The notes below the pieces were generated by a model that made no database searches, had not been told where the DNA came from, and saw only the letters and a program-made list of their open reading frames with translations. A DNA stretch of 41,063 nt from Muribaculum sp. (GTDB lineage: Bacteria; Bacteroidota; Bacteroidia; Bacteroidales; Muribaculaceae). Position 1 is the first letter of the stretch; every line of letters begins with the position of its first letter. Below, piece after piece: positions 25,981 through 35,849 of the stretch. Both the position numbers and the translations under genes were made by a program. Location: assembly GCA_023666965.1 (NCBI GenBank), contig JAMPAZ010000011.1, positions 1 through 41,063 of the forward strand, read 5' to 3'.

Positions 25981-28815
25981 TTAGAAGTTAACTTTAACAC
26001 CGAGGTTATAGCTACGGCACTGAGGAGAGGAGCCAACGCTCGTCTCCATGTACTTCGCATGTTTTGAAATCGTTGCGAGGTCGTTGCCCGAAACGTACAC
26101 CTGAAGTCCCTTAACGAACTTGTCTTTAAACAGAGATGAAGGCAAATTGTAGGTGAGCTGTACGCAATTGAGATAGAATACATCGGTTTTGTATGTCCAG
26201 AAATCGGAGGTTACGAAGTTATTGTTGCCCCCTTGGGTAGTCAGGCGCGGGTAGGTCGCGGTTTCTGCTGTCTCGGGAGTCCAACGTCCGCGAACGACAT
26301 CTGAGTACTTGCGATCGCCATATACCCACATGTAAGAGTTGTTCATAACTCCGGTGGCTCCGAAGTTTCCGCTACCTGCGACGTATAGAGTCAGGCCTTT
26401 ATAGCCGAGAGTGATATTTGTACCCATGGCCCACGGAGCCCCCCATTTGCCGAGAACCACCTGGTCCTTTGAGTCGATGATTCCGTCGTCGTTCATGTCG
26501 CGGTATTTTAAGTCGCCGGGTTTGGTATTGGCGCGGTCGACACATGCAGAAGCGGCAATCTCCTCCTCAGAAGTGAAGAATCCGAGACATTCATATCCGC
26601 GAAGAGCATCAATAGCCTGGCCTTCTGATTTTTGCCATTCATAGTCGACGAGTTCGCTGACTTTTAGATTCTTTGAGGTGTGGTATGCCACATTAAGACC
26701 CAGTGCGGCTGTGAAGTCACCAAAGTGTTGGCTGAGGTTAAGCGATGCATCGAAGCCTGTGTGACGCTGTTTATTGTAGTTCACGTAGGGGATGAACGAT
26801 GTCTCAGGCCAGTAAGTATGGAAGTAATTTGGGTAAACGGTCGAGGCCATTACCGGCAGTCCGTCCATGGTGATGTTGTAATAGTTGGCGTTTAGTCTGA
26901 CACGGTCGTTGAAGAGCGCGAGGTTAAGGCCGACGTTAAATTCTTTACGTGTCACAAATGTCAAATCGGGGTTATCGCCACGAAGCGACTGGAACGTCTG
27001 CTTTGAGTTGGCTACCTCGTTCCATCCCCACCATGTGCCAGCTGCTGTGTAGTTGCCCATGTACATATAGTAGTTCGAGTCAACATTGTTGGAATCGATT
27101 ACAAGATCAATATCTTGTTTGATTTGACCGTAGGTCACATCTACTTTAAGCTCGTTGAGCCAGGAAGAGTCTTTCAAAAAGTCCTCTTGACTGATTCGCC
27201 ATCCGAGCGTGCCGACCGGAGAGAATCCTATGCGATGGCCTGGGGCAAGTTTTGAAGAGTGCACCATGGCTCCGTTAAATTCGGCATAGTAGCGATGGTC
27301 ATAATTATACGATACGTTAAGACCAAGATTGGCGTTACTGTCGCGGTGGTACTTGCCGGTGTAGGTAAGCTGGTAAGCATTTGCGACGAGCATTGCGTTC
27401 AAGTTGTGTGCTTCGCCGAATTTACGGTCGTAGTTGAACTGTCCGGCCCACATGATTGTCTGTTGTTCGTACGAGTCGCTGACATTCTGAGTGCCTGTAC
27501 GCTTGTCTTCACCGTATTTCGTCAGACCTCCGATATAGTCCTGCCCGTTGTATGTGTACCATTGAGCTTCGTAGACTGCGTAGGAGTTGTCGATATGAGT
27601 ATTGTAACTTGTAGCATAGTCTACTGCCACTTGCGTCTGGAACTTAAGTCCGGGCACCACTTTGCCGAGGTCAATCTTGATACCGGCATCGAAGTTTAGG
27701 TGACGGCTTGTGTATTTATTGTATCCTGCGGCATACATGGCGGCAAATGGGTTGGTCTGGTAGTTTTGTGTACCTCCAATCAGATATTTACCGTTGATCA
27801 AGTAGCGTGAGTTGTTTACATAGGTCATCGACGCTTCGTCAAGAGGATCGATGGCATCGATTGGAATCAGTGGCACGAACGCGGCCGTACCGGGGGTGGT
27901 CGGGCGCATTGAAGCTGATTCGGCCCAGAAGTTGGAATGGTCGCCGCGACCGTCGTAGAATGTGGCGCTTGTGTTCACCCAACCGCCAATCCAGTCGTTC
28001 ATCGTCAAGTCGATGTTACCGCGCACGTTCAACCGTGTAGTGTGGTTCTTTTTACCCTCTCCGAAATTCATAAGGTCGCTTGTGTTATACAGGCCGACAT
28101 TAGCGTAGAATTTCGCAAATCGTCCTCCACCGTAGAACTGGGCCGTACCTTCATAGCGTTCGTAGTGCTTCTTGATATATTCGTCGGAGAAAAAGTTGGT
28201 GTTTGGATAACGGTACTTATTCAAACCTGTCGAATATTTGTAGATGTCCTCTGCCGAAAATGCCTCGTCAAGGCCGTCGTTGCGACGCGCTTCATTATAG
28301 AGGGTCATGTATTCGGCTGATGCGAGATATTTAGGGTAGCGCTTAGGCACGTATAGCCCGGCATTTCCCTGTACCGTAATGTGGAGTCCGTCGCCGGTGC
28401 CCCGCTTAGTAGTGATGAGTATGGCTCCCTTGGATGCACGGCTACCGTAGAGAACTACAGCCTGCGCTCCTTTCAAATATGTGACTTGGCTGATTTCAGA
28501 TGGAGTTATGTCGTTGGCGGGGCGTTCCACTCCATCGACAAGCACGAGAGATCCACCCATATCCCAAAGGTCGCTCGTAGTCACTGACATCATGTCGGTA
28601 AGGGAATATGTGGAGTAGCGCTTTTCAAACAGACTCTCCATGTCGACGAATGACACACCTCCCAAGATGTCGCGTTGGTCCATTTCTCGGTAGGCCACGT
28701 GCACCAATTGGTTCAGCGAGTCGGTCGACGCGTCGAGCACGTCTTGGGCGGTCACGGAAGCCGGCAGTGCCGCCATGAACGCTCCGAGAATCATATAGTT
28801 ATATCTATTTTTCAT
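25981..28815 (-). CDS. SusC/RagA-family TonB-dependent transporter (second pair, short form)
   Basis: A 944-aa outer-membrane transporter with a signal peptide (about 1-23). The plug domain is clear (GGSLVLVDGVERPANDI, then LYGSRASKGAILITTKRG), followed by a long 22-strand barrel ending LGVKVNF. It lacks the N-terminal CarboxypepD_reg-like domain of the first SusC, and its putative TonB box region (LNQLVHVAYREMDQRDILGG) is divergent from the usual DEVVVVGYG. It presumably imports xylo-oligosaccharides with the SusD at 24214. By position it matches xusC. Gaps are 33 nt upstream and 18 nt downstream. Confidence 0.95.
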   Translation of the reverse strand: MKNRYNYMILGAFMAALPASVTAQDVLDASTDSLNQLVHVAYREMDQRDILGGVSFVDMESLFEKRYSTYSLTDMMSVTTSDLWDMGGSLVLVDGVERPANDITPSEISQVTYLKGAQAVVLYGSRASKGAILITTKRGTGDGLHITVQGNAGLYVPKRYPKYLASAEYMTLYNEARRNDGLDEAFSAEDIYKYSTGLNKYRYPNTNFFSDEYIKKHYERYEGTAQFYGGGRFAKFYANVGLYNTSDLMNFGEGKKNHTTRLNVRGNIDLTMNDWIGGWVNTSATFYDGRGDHSNFWAESASMRPTTPGTAAFVPLIPIDAIDPLDEASMTYVNNSRYLINGKYLIGGTQNYQTNPFAAMYAAGYNKYTSRHLNFDAGIKIDLGKVVPGLKFQTQVAVDYATSYNTHIDNSYAVYEAQWYTYNGQDYIGGLTKYGEDKRTGTQNVSDSYEQQTIMWAGQFNYDRKFGEAHNLNAMLVANAYQLTYTGKYHRDSNANLGLNVSYNYDHRYYAEFNGAMVHSSKLAPGHRIGFSPVGTLGWRISQEDFLKDSSWLNELKVDVTYGQIKQDIDLVIDSNNVDSNYYMYMGNYTAAGTWWGWNEVANSKQTFQSLRGDNPDLTFVTRKEFNVGLNLALFNDRVRLNANYYNITMDGLPVMASTVYPNYFHTYWPETSFIPYVNYNKQRHTGFDASLNLSQHFGDFTAALGLNVAYHTSKNLKVSELVDYEWQKSEGQAIDALRGYECLGFFTSEEEIAASACVDRANTKPGDLKYRDMNDDGIIDSKDQVVLGKWGAPWAMGTNITLGYKGLTLYVAGSGNFGATGVMNNSYMWVYGDRKYSDVVRGRWTPETAETATYPRLTTQGGNNNFVTSDFWTYKTDVFYLNCVQLTYNLPSSLFKDKFVKGLQVYVSGNDLATISKHAKYMETSVGSSPQCRSYNLGVKVNF

Positions 28816-28848
28816 TGTGTACTTATTTATAGTTTTTTACGACGTTAA

Positions 28849-30720
28849 TTACCATCCTGGATTTTGATGGAATTCGGGATAGATGGTGACGTCAGAAACC
28901 TTCAGAGGTAGCCAATAGTGCTTGGCGGTGAAATTGCGGGTAAGGATTTCCTTCTCGCTCCATCCGATGACACGAGCTTCCGAGGCATCGTCAGTGGCCG
29001 GATTGAATCCCGGGTCGCGGTTAAATTCCTGCGAAGTCTTGACGTTGTACGGATACTTATCGAGCAATTTCCAACGACGCAAGTCGTTGAAACGGTGGCC
29101 TTCAAACGAAAGTTCCACGGCACGCTCGCGGCGAAGCTCGCTCATGAATCCATCGAGACTGCCTGTATACTTCGCGTTGAGAGGGTCTACGCCTACGCGT
29201 TCACGCACGACATTGACAGCTTCAATGGCGGTTTTGGAGAAGTTTGACGACTTGGCAGTTGGAACTCCCTTCGCGTTTGCGACAGCCTCGGCATACATTA
29301 GATATACATCGGGAATACGCATCCAGGGCACTGCGAGATTGTATTGTGGCGACCAGCCTTGATCTTGATCGTAGTCATTGATACCCACGCCGGTAAATTT
29401 AAGAAGCAGATATCCGGTGCGGCTGTCGGTGGTCACTGAGCGCATTGTTCCGTCGGATGCGAGCGAAGCATAGCGGCAACCGTCGGCTTCTTTACTGTCG
29501 CTCCTTACGATGCGAACTCCGTCGTATGCTATATCCACATAGAAGCGAGGGTCGCGTCCTTTGAACGGATGGGTCGGATCAAATCCTGAGTCGGGATCGT
29601 CGAGAGGAAGTCCATTGGCCATACCGTAGTAGTTGACATAGTTGGCGGTGGGAAGGAAGAGGACTCCGGCATCACCGTTGATGGCGCGTGGAGAATAGCA
29701 TTTTGCTTGTCCCCAAACGGCGGCTCCCCATCCTGGGTCGGAAGGACAGCGGAATATGGCTTCTGTCAGACCCGGCATAAGTCCACTCTTTCCTTTGGTG
29801 TAGAATATCTCGGGCATTTCGCTGAATGTAACCATCGAATATTGAGTCTGCCCGCTCTCAAGCAACGTGAGTAGTTCACCGAATACTTCGGCTGCACGGT
29901 TGCAAAAGTCTTGATTGTAGGTGGCATTTCCGGTTGACTCTTCATTCATAAGCGGGCTGCCTGCCCAAAGAAGGCACTTCCCGAGATAGCCGAGAGCCAT
30001 GATCTTGTTGATGCGGAGATCGTTGTTGCCAAGAGTGGGATTTCCGGTAGTGGTTTTATCCCAGTTGATGGGCAGAAGATCCGCGGCTTTGCGAAGGTCG
30101 GCGGCCGCTTTTTCAGCGCATTCAGCGTATGAAAGGCGGGGTAGGCGGAAATCATTTTCGAGAACAACGTCGATGTATGGGAGGCCTCCGAAATATTGCA
30201 TCAGCTGGAAGTGGAACCAACCACGGAAGAAATAGAGCTGTCCTTCGACAAAGTTGCGCTGTTCGGTTGTAGCGTCTGTCAGCATGTCGAGGTTGTCCAG
30301 GCCCATGTTGGCTTTGCGTATTCCATACCAAGCTCCGGGCCATAGTCCTTTGGCGAAGCGGTCGCCGCGTGGATTGAAATCGCCCTTGTCGAGCCAACCG
30401 GCGTTCCATCCGTCATGTTCCGACTGCCAACCCCAGAAGTCTCCGTTGTCGACTTTGTAAGTCATGTGGTAGTCGATTCCGACGTTCATTATTTCGTCCT
30501 CGCCCCAGTTCCAGCTATTGGTCCAGTAGCGTTTGCAGAAGTCGGGAATACAGCTGTAGATTTCCTCGGTGTAGCCCTGAAAGCTGCGGAAGTCGGAGAA
30601 GGCATCTCTTTCCGATAGGTCAACTTCGGGAGCTTTGTCGAGATAGTCGGTACACGACACCGCTCCGATTGCGAGGATGGATGTCACAGCCGAGTATATA
30701 TATTTGCTAAAGTGTTTCAT
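28849..30720 (-). CDS. SusD/RagB-family glycan-binding lipoprotein (first pair)
   Basis: A 623-aa outer-membrane lipoprotein. I chose the ATG at 30720, which gives a compact signal peptide with lipobox GAVSC (Cys23). An ATG six codons upstream (30738) is possible. SusD landmarks are the N-terminal DYLDKAPEVDLSERDAF, the helix FVEGQLYFFRGWFHFQLMQY, the DPTHPFKGRDPRF stretch and the C-terminal RRERAVELSFEGHRFNDLRRW. It should capture oligosaccharides for the adjacent SusC. It follows that gene by 22 nt and precedes the second SusC by 33 nt. By position it corresponds to xusB. Confidence 0.95.
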   Translation of the reverse strand: MKHFSKYIYSAVTSILAIGAVSCTDYLDKAPEVDLSERDAFSDFRSFQGYTEEIYSCIPDFCKRYWTNSWNWGEDEIMNVGIDYHMTYKVDNGDFWGWQSEHDGWNAGWLDKGDFNPRGDRFAKGLWPGAWYGIRKANMGLDNLDMLTDATTEQRNFVEGQLYFFRGWFHFQLMQYFGGLPYIDVVLENDFRLPRLSYAECAEKAAADLRKAADLLPINWDKTTTGNPTLGNNDLRINKIMALGYLGKCLLWAGSPLMNEESTGNATYNQDFCNRAAEVFGELLTLLESGQTQYSMVTFSEMPEIFYTKGKSGLMPGLTEAIFRCPSDPGWGAAVWGQAKCYSPRAINGDAGVLFLPTANYVNYYGMANGLPLDDPDSGFDPTHPFKGRDPRFYVDIAYDGVRIVRSDSKEADGCRYASLASDGTMRSVTTDSRTGYLLLKFTGVGINDYDQDQGWSPQYNLAVPWMRIPDVYLMYAEAVANAKGVPTAKSSNFSKTAIEAVNVVRERVGVDPLNAKYTGSLDGFMSELRRERAVELSFEGHRFNDLRRWKLLDKYPYNVKTSQEFNRDPGFNPATDDASEARVIGWSEKEILTRNFTAKHYWLPLKVSDVTIYPEFHQNPGW

Positions 30721-30742
30721 TTGATAATGTATTGACATTTAA

Positions 30743-33700
30743 CTATAATTCAAACTTGAATCCGAAGTTGAAACGACGAACTGTCGGATAGGCTCCTTGC
30801 GAGGCGTTGCCGGTAGAGGCATAGTTTGATTCGCGGTCATCAGGCATCCTGCTCCATACCCAAAGGTTGTTTCCGTTGACATATAGTTTCAACGATGACA
30901 GTCCGAGCGAGCGAACCCAACCTTTAGTCCACGTATATGCTATTTCGGCATTCTTCAGACGGATATATGAGCCGTCGTAGTGGTTTGAGATGTTGTCCCA
31001 GCCGGTGTAATATGCCGGAGTCGAGTTCCAGCGCGGGAGAGGACGATCGGCGTTGGTGTTTGATGCGCTCCAGTAGGATCCCTCGTCGAAGACTGTGTTG
31101 AGGTTGCCGCTAAGCGAATTGAACACTACTGTGCGCTGGACGTTGGTGACACCGTAGAATTGGACATACACGCTCCATCCCTTATAGTCCCATCCTATGG
31201 TAGCGTTGTAGTTGTTCTGAGGAGTGCCGGTGTAGCCGTAAGGTGTCGAGTCGTTGGAGTCAATAACACCGTCTCCGTTGTAGTCCACGGTGAAGTATTG
31301 TCCGGGGAGCTTCTGATTGTCGTTGGTGTTATGCTTGGTCATGGCGATTACGTCGTCCCAAGTGTTTGCGAAACCATTGTCATAGATGACGTGGTCTTGG
31401 CCGATGGCAAAACCTGTCTGCTTCTGGTAGGCGGGTTTGAGTTCGGGATCGTCAAATGCCTTAATCTTATTTTCGGCATGGGTCATATTGAGATTAGCCC
31501 AAAAGTGCATTCCATTGGGAAGAGTCTTATTGAAGCGTAGCTCTATCTCATAACCTTTAGAGTTAACTTTACCCATGTTGAGATATGGGGCGTCAGCTCC
31601 GAAGAACGACGGTATGGCACGGCTTCCTCCGGCAACAAGAATGTCAGTACGCTTCTCATTAAATATTTCAACCGAGCCGGCGAACGTGTTGCTCAAGAAT
31701 GAGTAGTCAATACCGATGTTTTGTTTGGTAGCGGTCTCCCAGTGTACATTCGGATTGCCGAGAACCGTCATGTAGTACCATGTATATGGCGAGCGATTTT
31801 TTTCCGGGGTAGTTGAAAGATTCATTACATTAGAATATGCCCACTGGTTTTCATATAGCCAGCGCGAGCCGACATTGTCGTCACCGACTTTACCAAGAGA
31901 GTAGCGGACTTTGAGCAGGTCGAGCCATCCGTGTGAGAATCCCATGAACTTTTCTTGGCTGATCATCCATCCTACTGCTCCTGACGGGAAGAACTCAAAG
32001 CGGTTTTCGTTGGAGAACTTCTCAGAACCGTTATAAGCTCCGTTAAATTCGGCAAAATATTTGTCGGCAAAATTATATGTGGCGCGGAATGCCCAGTCTT
32101 CGCGATATGATGTGAAGTTTGAGCCGGTAGCACGTTCGGTACGGTTGAATACGGCCATTGCGGTCACGTCGTGAAGACCGAACTTGCGTCCGTAGTTAAT
32201 TTGAAACTGATAGAACATATTGCGCTGGGTGGCAGAATTGTCGACCGTACCGCCGTTGGTGGCCCATTTAAGTTCTTCGTAGAAGTCGAAATTGTTGGAG
32301 CTGTTACCTTTTTCCGCAACGGTGACTTCACCGGTGTCAGGATCGATCCATTTGTATTGAGCGGCATTGTTGTCGTCGGAGATGCCGCGACGGCGTTCAA
32401 CAAATACGTTGTCCCAAGAAATGAGGGCACTCGCCTTAAGTCCTTTGGTTATGAATGAAAGATCCTGTTCGAGAGTGAAGTCGGTATTTATACGTGTGGT
32501 TGTATGCTTCCCTGCTCCAGCAAGTCCGAGGTTAACGACAGAGTTCGGCGCTCCCTGGGTGTCTCGCGGATAATAACCCCACGAACCGTCGCTGTAGCGA
32601 GGGAGGAAGGCATCTGATGGAGCGGAATATGCGGCCTGCCAAAGTTGAGTTTCCGCCCAAGAATTGAATTCAATCGAAAAAGGTCCCTTTTTCTGTCCGT
32701 GAGACCCGGACAGATTAACCTTTAGTACTGTCGACGGAGTAATCTGGAAGTCCAGATTTGAGCGCACGTTTACACGGTCGTATCCGTAACCCGCTTGATA
32801 GCCGCGGTTGTTGTCCCACTCTTTGAAAAGGTCGCCTTCGTGGAGGAAGTCGACAGCCGCAAAGTATTTTACGTTCTTAGTACCGCCTGAGATATTGATG
32901 TTGGGATTGTAGCTCATGGCATGTTTTTTGAACAGCTCGTCTTGCCAGTCGACGTTGGGGTAGCGTTCGGCTTCTTCGAGATTGGCAGGATTGCGGTATT
33001 TGTCGAGAATCTCCATTGCGCGTATATCTGCCCAAGAATCTGGCGAAAGTCCGAGTTCGCGTTCGATTGCCTGGTTTCGGATGTACAGTGCTCCGTATGA
33101 GTCGTACTTTTTAGGGAGCTGTGACACTACCTTTGCCGTAACGTTCATTCCTACAGATATGTTTGCTCGTCCTTCCTGTCCACGCTTTGTCGTGATTAGG
33201 ATGACGCCGTTGGCACCCTTCACACCATATACAGCGGTAGCAGAAGCATCTTTAAGTACAGACACTGATTTAACAGAACCAATGTCGACCGAGCTAATCG
33301 GGCGTTCGATACCGTCGACGAGGATCAGAGGATCGCTTCCGTTCCATGAACTTACGCCACGGATTACGATTTGTGGGTCTTCGTCGCCCGGACGACCGGT
33401 GGATGCGATTGTTGTCACACCGGGTAGATTACCCGTGAGTGCGGCACCTACGCTGGAGACGCCTCCGGTGCGTTCGAGTACTTCACCGGTAGTCTGAGTG
33501 ATGGCACCCACGACTGAAGCTTTCTTTTGTTGTCCATAGCCGACAACAACGACTTCGTCGAGTTCTGCTGTGTTGCTTTCAAGTACAACGTCTACCGTGG
33601 TGCGTCCGTTGACTTTTTCTTCCCTCGGCAACATGCCGATATAGGAGAATACGAGAACTGCCTTTTTGGCATCGGGAACATTCAGTACGTACCTGCCGTC

Positions 33701-33883
33701 AAAGTCGGTGGCCGTTCCGATGGCTTTTTGCCCCTTTAGTGCTACGGTGGCTCCGATCAGCGGTTCCCCGGTGTCGTCGACTACCGTGCCTTTCACGGTA
33801 TCGGCCATAGCCGGAATAATTCCAAGCAGAAAGGCCGTAAATAGAAAGGCGATGCATCGATGTAAATTCTTTACACTCTTCAT
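30743..33883 (-). CDS. SusC/RagA-family TonB-dependent transporter (first pair)
   Basis: A 1046-aa outer-membrane transporter for large oligosaccharides. After the signal peptide (about 1-27) comes a CarboxypepD_reg-like domain (about 28-107: KGTVVDDTGEPLIGATVALKG). Next are the TonB box DEVVVVGYGQQKKAS, the plug with PLILVDGIERPISSVD and YGVKGANGVILITTKRGQ, and a 22-strand barrel ending RRFNFGFKFEL. It is standard length for the family. It is the first gene of the SusCD core (xusA by position). The 151 nt before it contain a leader hairpin (33923-33956) and no operator of the GH43 type, so it may depend partly on readthrough from the GH43 gene at 34035. Confidence 0.96.
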   Translation of the reverse strand: MKSVKNLHRCIAFLFTAFLLGIIPAMADTVKGTVVDDTGEPLIGATVALKGQKAIGTATDFDGRYVLNVPDAKKAVLVFSYIGMLPREEKVNGRTTVDVVLESNTAELDEVVVVGYGQQKKASVVGAITQTTGEVLERTGGVSSVGAALTGNLPGVTTIASTGRPGDEDPQIVIRGVSSWNGSDPLILVDGIERPISSVDIGSVKSVSVLKDASATAVYGVKGANGVILITTKRGQEGRANISVGMNVTAKVVSQLPKKYDSYGALYIRNQAIERELGLSPDSWADIRAMEILDKYRNPANLEEAERYPNVDWQDELFKKHAMSYNPNINISGGTKNVKYFAAVDFLHEGDLFKEWDNNRGYQAGYGYDRVNVRSNLDFQITPSTVLKVNLSGSHGQKKGPFSIEFNSWAETQLWQAAYSAPSDAFLPRYSDGSWGYYPRDTQGAPNSVVNLGLAGAGKHTTTRINTDFTLEQDLSFITKGLKASALISWDNVFVERRRGISDDNNAAQYKWIDPDTGEVTVAEKGNSSNNFDFYEELKWATNGGTVDNSATQRNMFYQFQINYGRKFGLHDVTAMAVFNRTERATGSNFTSYREDWAFRATYNFADKYFAEFNGAYNGSEKFSNENRFEFFPSGAVGWMISQEKFMGFSHGWLDLLKVRYSLGKVGDDNVGSRWLYENQWAYSNVMNLSTTPEKNRSPYTWYYMTVLGNPNVHWETATKQNIGIDYSFLSNTFAGSVEIFNEKRTDILVAGGSRAIPSFFGADAPYLNMGKVNSKGYEIELRFNKTLPNGMHFWANLNMTHAENKIKAFDDPELKPAYQKQTGFAIGQDHVIYDNGFANTWDDVIAMTKHNTNDNQKLPGQYFTVDYNGDGVIDSNDSTPYGYTGTPQNNYNATIGWDYKGWSVYVQFYGVTNVQRTVVFNSLSGNLNTVFDEGSYWSASNTNADRPLPRWNSTPAYYTGWDNISNHYDGSYIRLKNAEIAYTWTKGWVRSLGLSSLKLYVNGNNLWVWSRMPDDRESNYASTGNASQGAYPTVRRFNFGFKFEL

Positions 33884-33922
33884 TGTGATTGGTCTTTATA
33901 ATTACTGTTAATTTGATGTTTT

Positions 33923-33956
33923 TCGGCTTACATCCGGCTTGGCCGGATGGCGCCGA
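33923..33956 (-). promoter_or_regulatory. Two-step leader hairpin before the first SusC
   Basis: An inner perfect 8-bp stem (CATCCGGC, 3-nt loop, GCCGGATG) sits inside an outer 5-bp stem (TCGGC/GCCGA) with small internal loops. It lies 40 nt before the SusC start. In the direction of the gene it is followed by A residues, not T, so it is not a classic terminator. It may be an mRNA leader structure, a processing site or part of a small RNA. Confidence 0.6.
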
Positions 33957-33967
33957 TTTGGTTAAGG

Positions 33968-34014
33968 TTGTTTTTTAGTTTGTTTTTTAGGTTCTTAATC
34001 CGGTGATTTTTTAG
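33968..34014. repeat. Short T-tract repeats in the SusC upstream region
   Basis: TTGTTTTTTAG occurs twice at a 12-bp step (33968-33978, 33980-33990), and TTTTTTAG occurs again at 34007-34014. On the gene strand these are A-tracts, which could bend DNA or act as UP-like promoter elements. No TAnnTTTG box is visible in this gap. Confidence 0.45.
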
Positions 34015-34034
34015 TTTAAATGTATTATGGTTAA

Positions 34035-35756
34035 CTATCTCTTGTTCGAAGCATAAAGTCCGACGGTCGTTCCGGTAAATCCACCGGCCTCTGCGGTAGA
34101 GGTGAATCGGGCATCGACATCTGACTTGACGAGCGTCCAGTTGTTGCCGCCGTCGGTAGAGTAGTAGAAGTCGTAGGTTTTTCCCCTGGACACTACTTTT
34201 AGGTCTACCGAATCATTATTGTCGTCGAGTGGACTCTTGGCCAAATCTTCTGTTCCGGACTTCTGGATTCGTTGAAGGACGATATGTTTGCCTCCGGTTC
34301 CGCATCCTTTTGCAAGAATGTATTGGTGAGTCTCATCTTTCATGACTACTATGCCGGCCTGCTGTTCGGCATGTTCAGCATTGAATGTCAGATGTGTCGA
34401 GCACTCATATTTGTGGTTATGTACTCGACGGCAAATAAACGGCAGAACATTTTTGTCGGCGGTGGCAATGTCTGCGCATTTTATTGTCAGTCGACCGGGA
34501 TTTGTTTCGAGCGACAGCATCTCGGTCGCTGAGCCTCGGAGGGTCATCCATTCTTGTCCGAGTGTAGTTTCTGAAAAGTCGGTCATGGATTCGACATTTC
34601 CGAATGTCACGTCGTCTCCTCTGACAACACCATCTCTGCGCACTATCATCGGGACATTTTCGTTCGGACGAGTGATATAAGGCCATCCGTCGTCAGTCCA
34701 ATGTACAGGCATCATAAAGGTCTCACGTCCGAGGTTCTCAAATTCGCCGTCAATAGGACGACATGCCAAAAATACGGCCCACCAATCGCCTTCCTTTGCT
34801 TGAATCATGTCGGCATGTCCGGCGCATGTAACCGGATTTTTGCGTGCCGGGTCCAGACCTCGCTGAGTGAGTATGGGATTTTGTTCCCAAGGATGGAATG
34901 GGCCGAAAGGCGATTTACCTTTATATATCACCTCGCTGTGGTTCTCTGCGGTTCCGCCTTCGGCAGTCATCAGATAGTACGTGCCGTTGATGTTATATAT
35001 GTGCGGACCCTCGCACCAAATGGGTTTGTCCTCAGGCCGCCATCCCTTGTTGACGATAATTTTGCGCTCGCCGACGCACTTTTCAGATTCTGTGTCAAAC
35101 TCGACGATTCTTACCGTGCGGTGTCCGGAATATTCAGCTTTTCCGTCGGGGGCGTCGTCGTTGTTGACTATATAGGCTCTACCATCTTTGTCGAAGAAGA
35201 ACGACGGGTCGATACCTTGCACTTCGGGTAGATAAACCGGGTCGCTCCATTCTCCGGCAAATGGGTCTTGGGTTTTTACGAAGAAGTTGCCCGCTCCGAC
35301 ATTTGTTGTGATCATGTAGTATGTTTTGTTGGCCGGATTGTATTTTAAGTCCGGAGCGAAGATGCCTCCGCTGACATGTTGATGTTGGAAGTTGTTCAAC
35401 TGGGTTTCGCGGGTGAGGATATGTCCGATTTGTTTCCAGTTTACAAGGTCGCGGCTATGAAATAGCGGTATTCCGGGGACATAAGTGAATGTCGAGGTGG
35501 CTAAAAAATAGTCGCCTTCGCCGTTTGAGCATATTGTTGGGTCGGAGTACCACCCCGGGAGAATCGGATTAAAGAATGAACTTTGGTCGGGAAGGGGATT
35601 GTCGACATAGAAGTCGTCCATGCCCTTGTAGGAAAATGAGTCGAAAATGGCTACCGAACTCTGTGGATCGATGCCTCCATTTTTCGATGCGGAGCATCCC
35701 GACACTGAAAGAAGTATCGAGGCTGAAATGATGCAGGTTGATAGTTTTTTATCCAT
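34035..35756 (-). CDS. GH43 lipoprotein, beta-xylosidase/arabinofuranosidase type with C-terminal CBM91-like domain
   Basis: A 573-aa lipoprotein (lipobox SVSGC, Cys21), thus membrane-anchored. The GH43 propeller has its triad at D72 (GWYSDPTIC), D183 (GIDPSFF) and E249 (IWCEGPH). From about 385 a concanavalin-type beta-sandwich follows (FSETTLGQEWMTLRG, then YSTDGGNNWTLV), the C-terminal domain of two-domain GH43 enzymes such as subfamilies 10-12 (CBM91). The role is probably release of xylose or arabinose from xylo-oligosaccharides. Upstream lies a 21-bp-step operator array with a -7-like box. Downstream, SusC begins after 151 nt with no strong terminator, so readthrough into the SusCD operon is likely. 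Confidence 0.93.
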   Translation of the reverse strand: MDKKLSTCIISASILLSVSGCSASKNGGIDPQSSVAIFDSFSYKGMDDFYVDNPLPDQSSFFNPILPGWYSDPTICSNGEGDYFLATSTFTYVPGIPLFHSRDLVNWKQIGHILTRETQLNNFQHQHVSGGIFAPDLKYNPANKTYYMITTNVGAGNFFVKTQDPFAGEWSDPVYLPEVQGIDPSFFFDKDGRAYIVNNDDAPDGKAEYSGHRTVRIVEFDTESEKCVGERKIIVNKGWRPEDKPIWCEGPHIYNINGTYYLMTAEGGTAENHSEVIYKGKSPFGPFHPWEQNPILTQRGLDPARKNPVTCAGHADMIQAKEGDWWAVFLACRPIDGEFENLGRETFMMPVHWTDDGWPYITRPNENVPMIVRRDGVVRGDDVTFGNVESMTDFSETTLGQEWMTLRGSATEMLSLETNPGRLTIKCADIATADKNVLPFICRRVHNHKYECSTHLTFNAEHAEQQAGIVVMKDETHQYILAKGCGTGGKHIVLQRIQKSGTEDLAKSPLDDNNDSVDLKVVSRGKTYDFYYSTDGGNNWTLVKSDVDARFTSTAEAGGFTGTTVGLYASNKR

Positions 35757-35810
35757 TGATATGTGGTTGACCGGTATTATTTGGTTTCGTTAATAATTTT
35801 AAAAAACATG

Positions 35811-35818
35811 CGAATTTA
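35811..35818 (-). promoter_or_regulatory. -7-like box of the GH43 (34035-35756) promoter
   Basis: On the minus strand TAAATTCG, one mismatch from TAnnTTTG, 54 nt before the start codon. It lies exactly 31 nt from the operator array at 35850, the same spacing as at the two other GH43 promoters. Confidence 0.6.
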
Positions 35819-35849
35819 CATTTATACGCAATTAATGCGCCTATACGCG

